From positions 1-6,132 of the forward strand of contig JAJYNP010000304.1 in the NCBI GenBank assembly GCA_021786265.1: 6,132 nucleotides of DNA. The letters run 5' to 3'. The notes under the pieces are model-generated. The model saw only the letters and a program-made list of their open reading frames with translations, did not search any database and was not told the DNA's origin. This document shows positions 4,657 through 6,132 of this stretch, piece after piece (within the stretch, counting starts at the first letter, position 1; every line of letters begins with the position of its first letter). The position numbers and the translations under genes are program-made. The DNA is from Chloroflexota bacterium (GTDB lineage Bacteria; Chloroflexota; Limnocylindria; Limnocylindrales; CSP1-4).

Positions 4657-5740
4657 TCAATGTTGCGGCCGTCGGGTGAGGCCATGATAAGGAGCGAGCG
4701 CGCCGTGACCGACCGGCGCGACGGAGCTAAAGAGCGGCGGGTAGTCCCGGCAGCCCCGCTCGTCGCGGAGGGCATAGAAGGCGAGGGTGAGGATCCGCCG
4801 GGCGAGGGCGACCCGGGCGATCTTGGTCCCCCGTCGCTCGGCGATCGGGTCGGCGAAGCGGTGCAGCTTCACCGCGCTCCGGCCGATCTTGGCGGCGGCC
4901 TCGACCATCGACCAGCGCAGCCAGCGGCTGCCCTGCTTGGAGATGTGGCCGCGTCTGGTGTGGTCGGCCGAGCTGCGCTCGGTCGGGGTCAGCCCGGCCC
5001 AGCTGGCGAGCCGGTCCGCGCTCTCGAAGCGCCCGACGTCCCAGACCTCGGCCACCACTGTCGCCGCGGTGAGAAAGCCGATCCCCGGGATCGGGGTCAG
5101 CCGGCGGATCCGGTCGTCACCCCGGAAGGTCGCGACGATCTCCCGGTCGGCGGCGACGATCTCGCGGCCCAGGTCAAGAGATGAGGCGCAGATGCGCCGC
5201 GAGCCGGCCGGCCGAGATCGGCCGGAGCGCCAGGGTCGCCAGCAGCTCGCGCCCCGTTCGCCCGAACAGATCGCTCACCGGCACGGACACGCCGGCGTCT
5301 GCGCACAGGGCATGAACCTGGCACTTGAGCCGGGAGCGGATCCGCACGAGCGACGCGCGCATCCGGACGAGCCGGCGGGCTTCTCTGACCTCCGGCGGGG
5401 CGATCCAGGCCTCGGGCAGCAGGTTCGTCCGCAGCAGGTGGGCGAGCACCCCCGCGTCGACCGCGTCGTTCTTGACCCGGCCCGCGCCGATCGCCTTGGT
5501 CGCGAGCGGGTGGGCCATGTGGGCCTCGATGCCGGCGTCGGCGAGGAGATCGGCGAACCAGCCCCAGCCGTACGTCGCCTCGAAGGCGACCGAGACGGGC
5601 TCCGGCTCGAGCTCGCCGAAGACGCGCCGGAACGCCTCCCGATCGTGGGCGAAGCGCCGGCTCAGGATCATCTCGCCGGTCTCGCCGAGGGCGACCACGT
5701 GCGAGACCTTGCGGTGCAGGTCGACGCCGAGGTACACCAT
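4657..5740 (-). pseudogene. IS110-family transposase split by a +1 frameshift
   Basis: The start is ATG 5740, with a strong AGGAGGGAGG (5758-5749) 8 nt upstream. The first frame gives 188 aa: the DEDD domain with D7 (YLGVDLHRK), E54 (VAFEATYGWGWF), and D92 and D95 (RVKNDAVDAGVLAHLL), then a helical linker ending ...LAAHLRLIS and TGA at 5176-5174. Skipping one base there restores the family sequence DLGREIVAADREIV, then RLTPIPGIGFLTAATVVAEV, and the C-terminal domain with the predicted catalytic serine near position 257 (PTERSSADHTRRGHISKQGS). It ends at the TGA at 4659-4657. Restored length is 360 aa, normal for the family, and all catalytic residues are present. The simplest reading is a 1-nt insertion in an AA/TT pair (5176-5177). 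The junction reads TCT TGA C, which also resembles known +1 shifty-stop sites, so programmed frameshifting cannot be excluded. Confidence 0.85.
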
Positions 5741-5771
5741 GGTCTGGGCCTCCCTCCTGATCGCTTGCGTC

Positions 5772-5798
5772 TGGCGGACCCGACCTGGGTCCACGCCA
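5772..5798. repeat. Strong hairpin upstream of the second transposase
   Basis: GACCC (5777-5781) and GGGTC (5787-5791) pair around a 5-nt loop. After a 2-nt bulge, TGGCG (5772-5776) pairs with CGCCA (5794-5798), giving about ten pairs. It lies between the end repeat and the Shine-Dalgarno of the transposase. Such structures in IS ends can block expression driven by outside promoters or be part of the end recognised by the recombinase; its role here is inferred. Confidence 0.5.
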
Positions 5799-5814
5799 TA
5801 AGCATGGGAGCGGA

Positions 5815-5832
5815 GGCCCGCTCCTTCATGGC
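5815..5832 (-). repeat. Right end inverted repeat of the IS1111-like element
   Basis: GGCCCGCTCCTTCA (5815-5828) is the exact inverse of 4486-4499 and is followed by TGGC, matching the outer GCCA of the left copy. Part of it also forms a local 7-bp hairpin with a 4-nt loop (GGAGCGG 5807-5813 and CCGCTCC 5818-5824). The other end repeat also overlaps a hairpin. The sequence beyond it, up to about 5960, shows no convincing gene. Confidence 0.75.
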
Positions 5833-5990
5833 ATCAAGTGCCGACACAGCCCTCCCGAGCCTGGTCCGGACCGCCGCGGTCAAGGCGGCGGGGGCATCCG
5901 GCCGGCCGATCTCGTCGGTGCCATCGGGCGTCCCCGGTCAGACCCGTCTGGCGCTTGACGATGCCGGCGCGCGGTTCAGACTGGTGGCCG

Positions 5991-6132
5991 ATGCCGGAGC
6001 GCGCGGTGATCGTGCAGGGTGGCTTGCCGGCGGCCGTGGGGGTTCGCGGCCCGGCGTGGTTGGCGATGGTCGCCGCGGCGATCGTGCCAGGCAGCGGGCA
6101 TCTGCTGCTGGGACGGCCGGGAACGGCGGTGC
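5991..6132 (+). CDS. N-terminus of a probable membrane protein, cut by window edge
   Basis: The frame is open to the right edge, with 47 codons from ATG 5991; an in-frame ATG at 5961 is an equally possible start. Neither start has a clear Shine-Dalgarno or a TAnnnT box. Third positions are overwhelmingly G/C, as expected for a real gene here. The peptide has a short polar start and then a hydrophobic segment, AWLAMVAAAIVPGSGHLLLG, followed by RPGTAV. The IVPGSGHLLLGR pattern resembles the first membrane helices of small integral membrane proteins, or of LytR/LCP-type proteins of high-GC bacteria. The family cannot be assigned from this fragment. The adjacent IS may have separated the gene from its original upstream region. 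Confidence 0.5.
   Translation, partial: MPERAVIVQGGLPAAVGVRGPAWLAMVAAAIVPGSGHLLLGRPGTAV

Larger units (their letters stand above)
4481..5832 (-). mobile_element. IS110-family insertion sequence, IS1111-group layout, 14-bp inverted end repeats
   Basis: TGAAGGAGCGGGCC at 4486-4499 and its exact inverse at 5815-5828 bracket the frameshifted transposase gene. With a 1-nt gap the match extends outward by GCCA to 4481 and 5832, giving an element of about 1.35 kb. A 14-bp perfect match in these short flanks is very unlikely by chance. Subterminal inverted repeats, a short upstream end (about 75 nt to the repeat) and a longer downstream end (about 157 nt) are features of the IS1111 group, whose guide RNA is encoded downstream of the gene. 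The true tips may lie a few bases outside the repeats. No target duplication is expected for this family. Confidence 0.75.

Noticed and set aside
4502..5888. 10-bp direct repeat GTCAAGGCGG (4502-4511 and 5879-5888) as a target duplication of the second IS
   Set aside because: One copy lies inside and the other 47 nt outside the end repeats, so they are not symmetric; 10-bp matches are expected by chance in a GC-rich 6-kb window, and IS110-family insertion normally makes no duplication.

Overview
This is a GC-rich accessory stretch, probably chromosomal, from a high-GC bacterium. Third codon positions are strongly G/C, and three toxin-antitoxin-type genes carry a TAnnnT box exactly 6 nt before the ATG, as in leaderless transcripts. 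This suggests an actinobacterium, or a Chloroflexota-type lineage with similar promoters. The assignment is inferred from composition and promoter style only.

Left third (1-2080): a cluster of toxin-antitoxin (TA) genes. On the minus strand, running off the left edge, is a fusion of an excisionase-type helix-turn-helix and a minimal nucleotidyltransferase (MNT). Divergent from it are two tandem Phd/YefM-PIN (VapBC-like) modules. In the first, the antitoxin is intact but the PIN toxin is broken by a nonsense codon and a 1-nt insertion. The second looks fully functional, with a well-spaced -35/-10 promoter overlapped by a 7-bp inverted repeat that probably serves autoregulation.

Middle (2081-2919): about 390 nt without a convincing gene, then a minimal CRISPR array of two identical 36-nt repeats around one 40-nt spacer. 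No cas genes are in the window. A small two-helix membrane protein of unknown function follows on the minus strand.

Right half (3005-5832): two adjacent, same-orientation IS110-family insertion sequences. These are DEDD/serine recombinases of the class now known to be guided by element-encoded RNAs (bridge RNA/seekRNA). The first (412-aa recombinase, intact) has its long non-coding end upstream of the gene, as in the IS110 group. The second has a 14-bp perfect subterminal inverted repeat pair and its longer non-coding end downstream, as in the IS1111 group. Its 360-aa recombinase is split by a +1 frameshift. The two putative guide-RNA regions therefore lie next to each other at about 4261-4656.

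Right edge (5991-6132): the N-terminus of a probable membrane protein.

Together the window looks like a small defence/mobile island: TA modules, an orphan CRISPR remnant and RNA-guided transposons, with one toxin and one transposase in decay.
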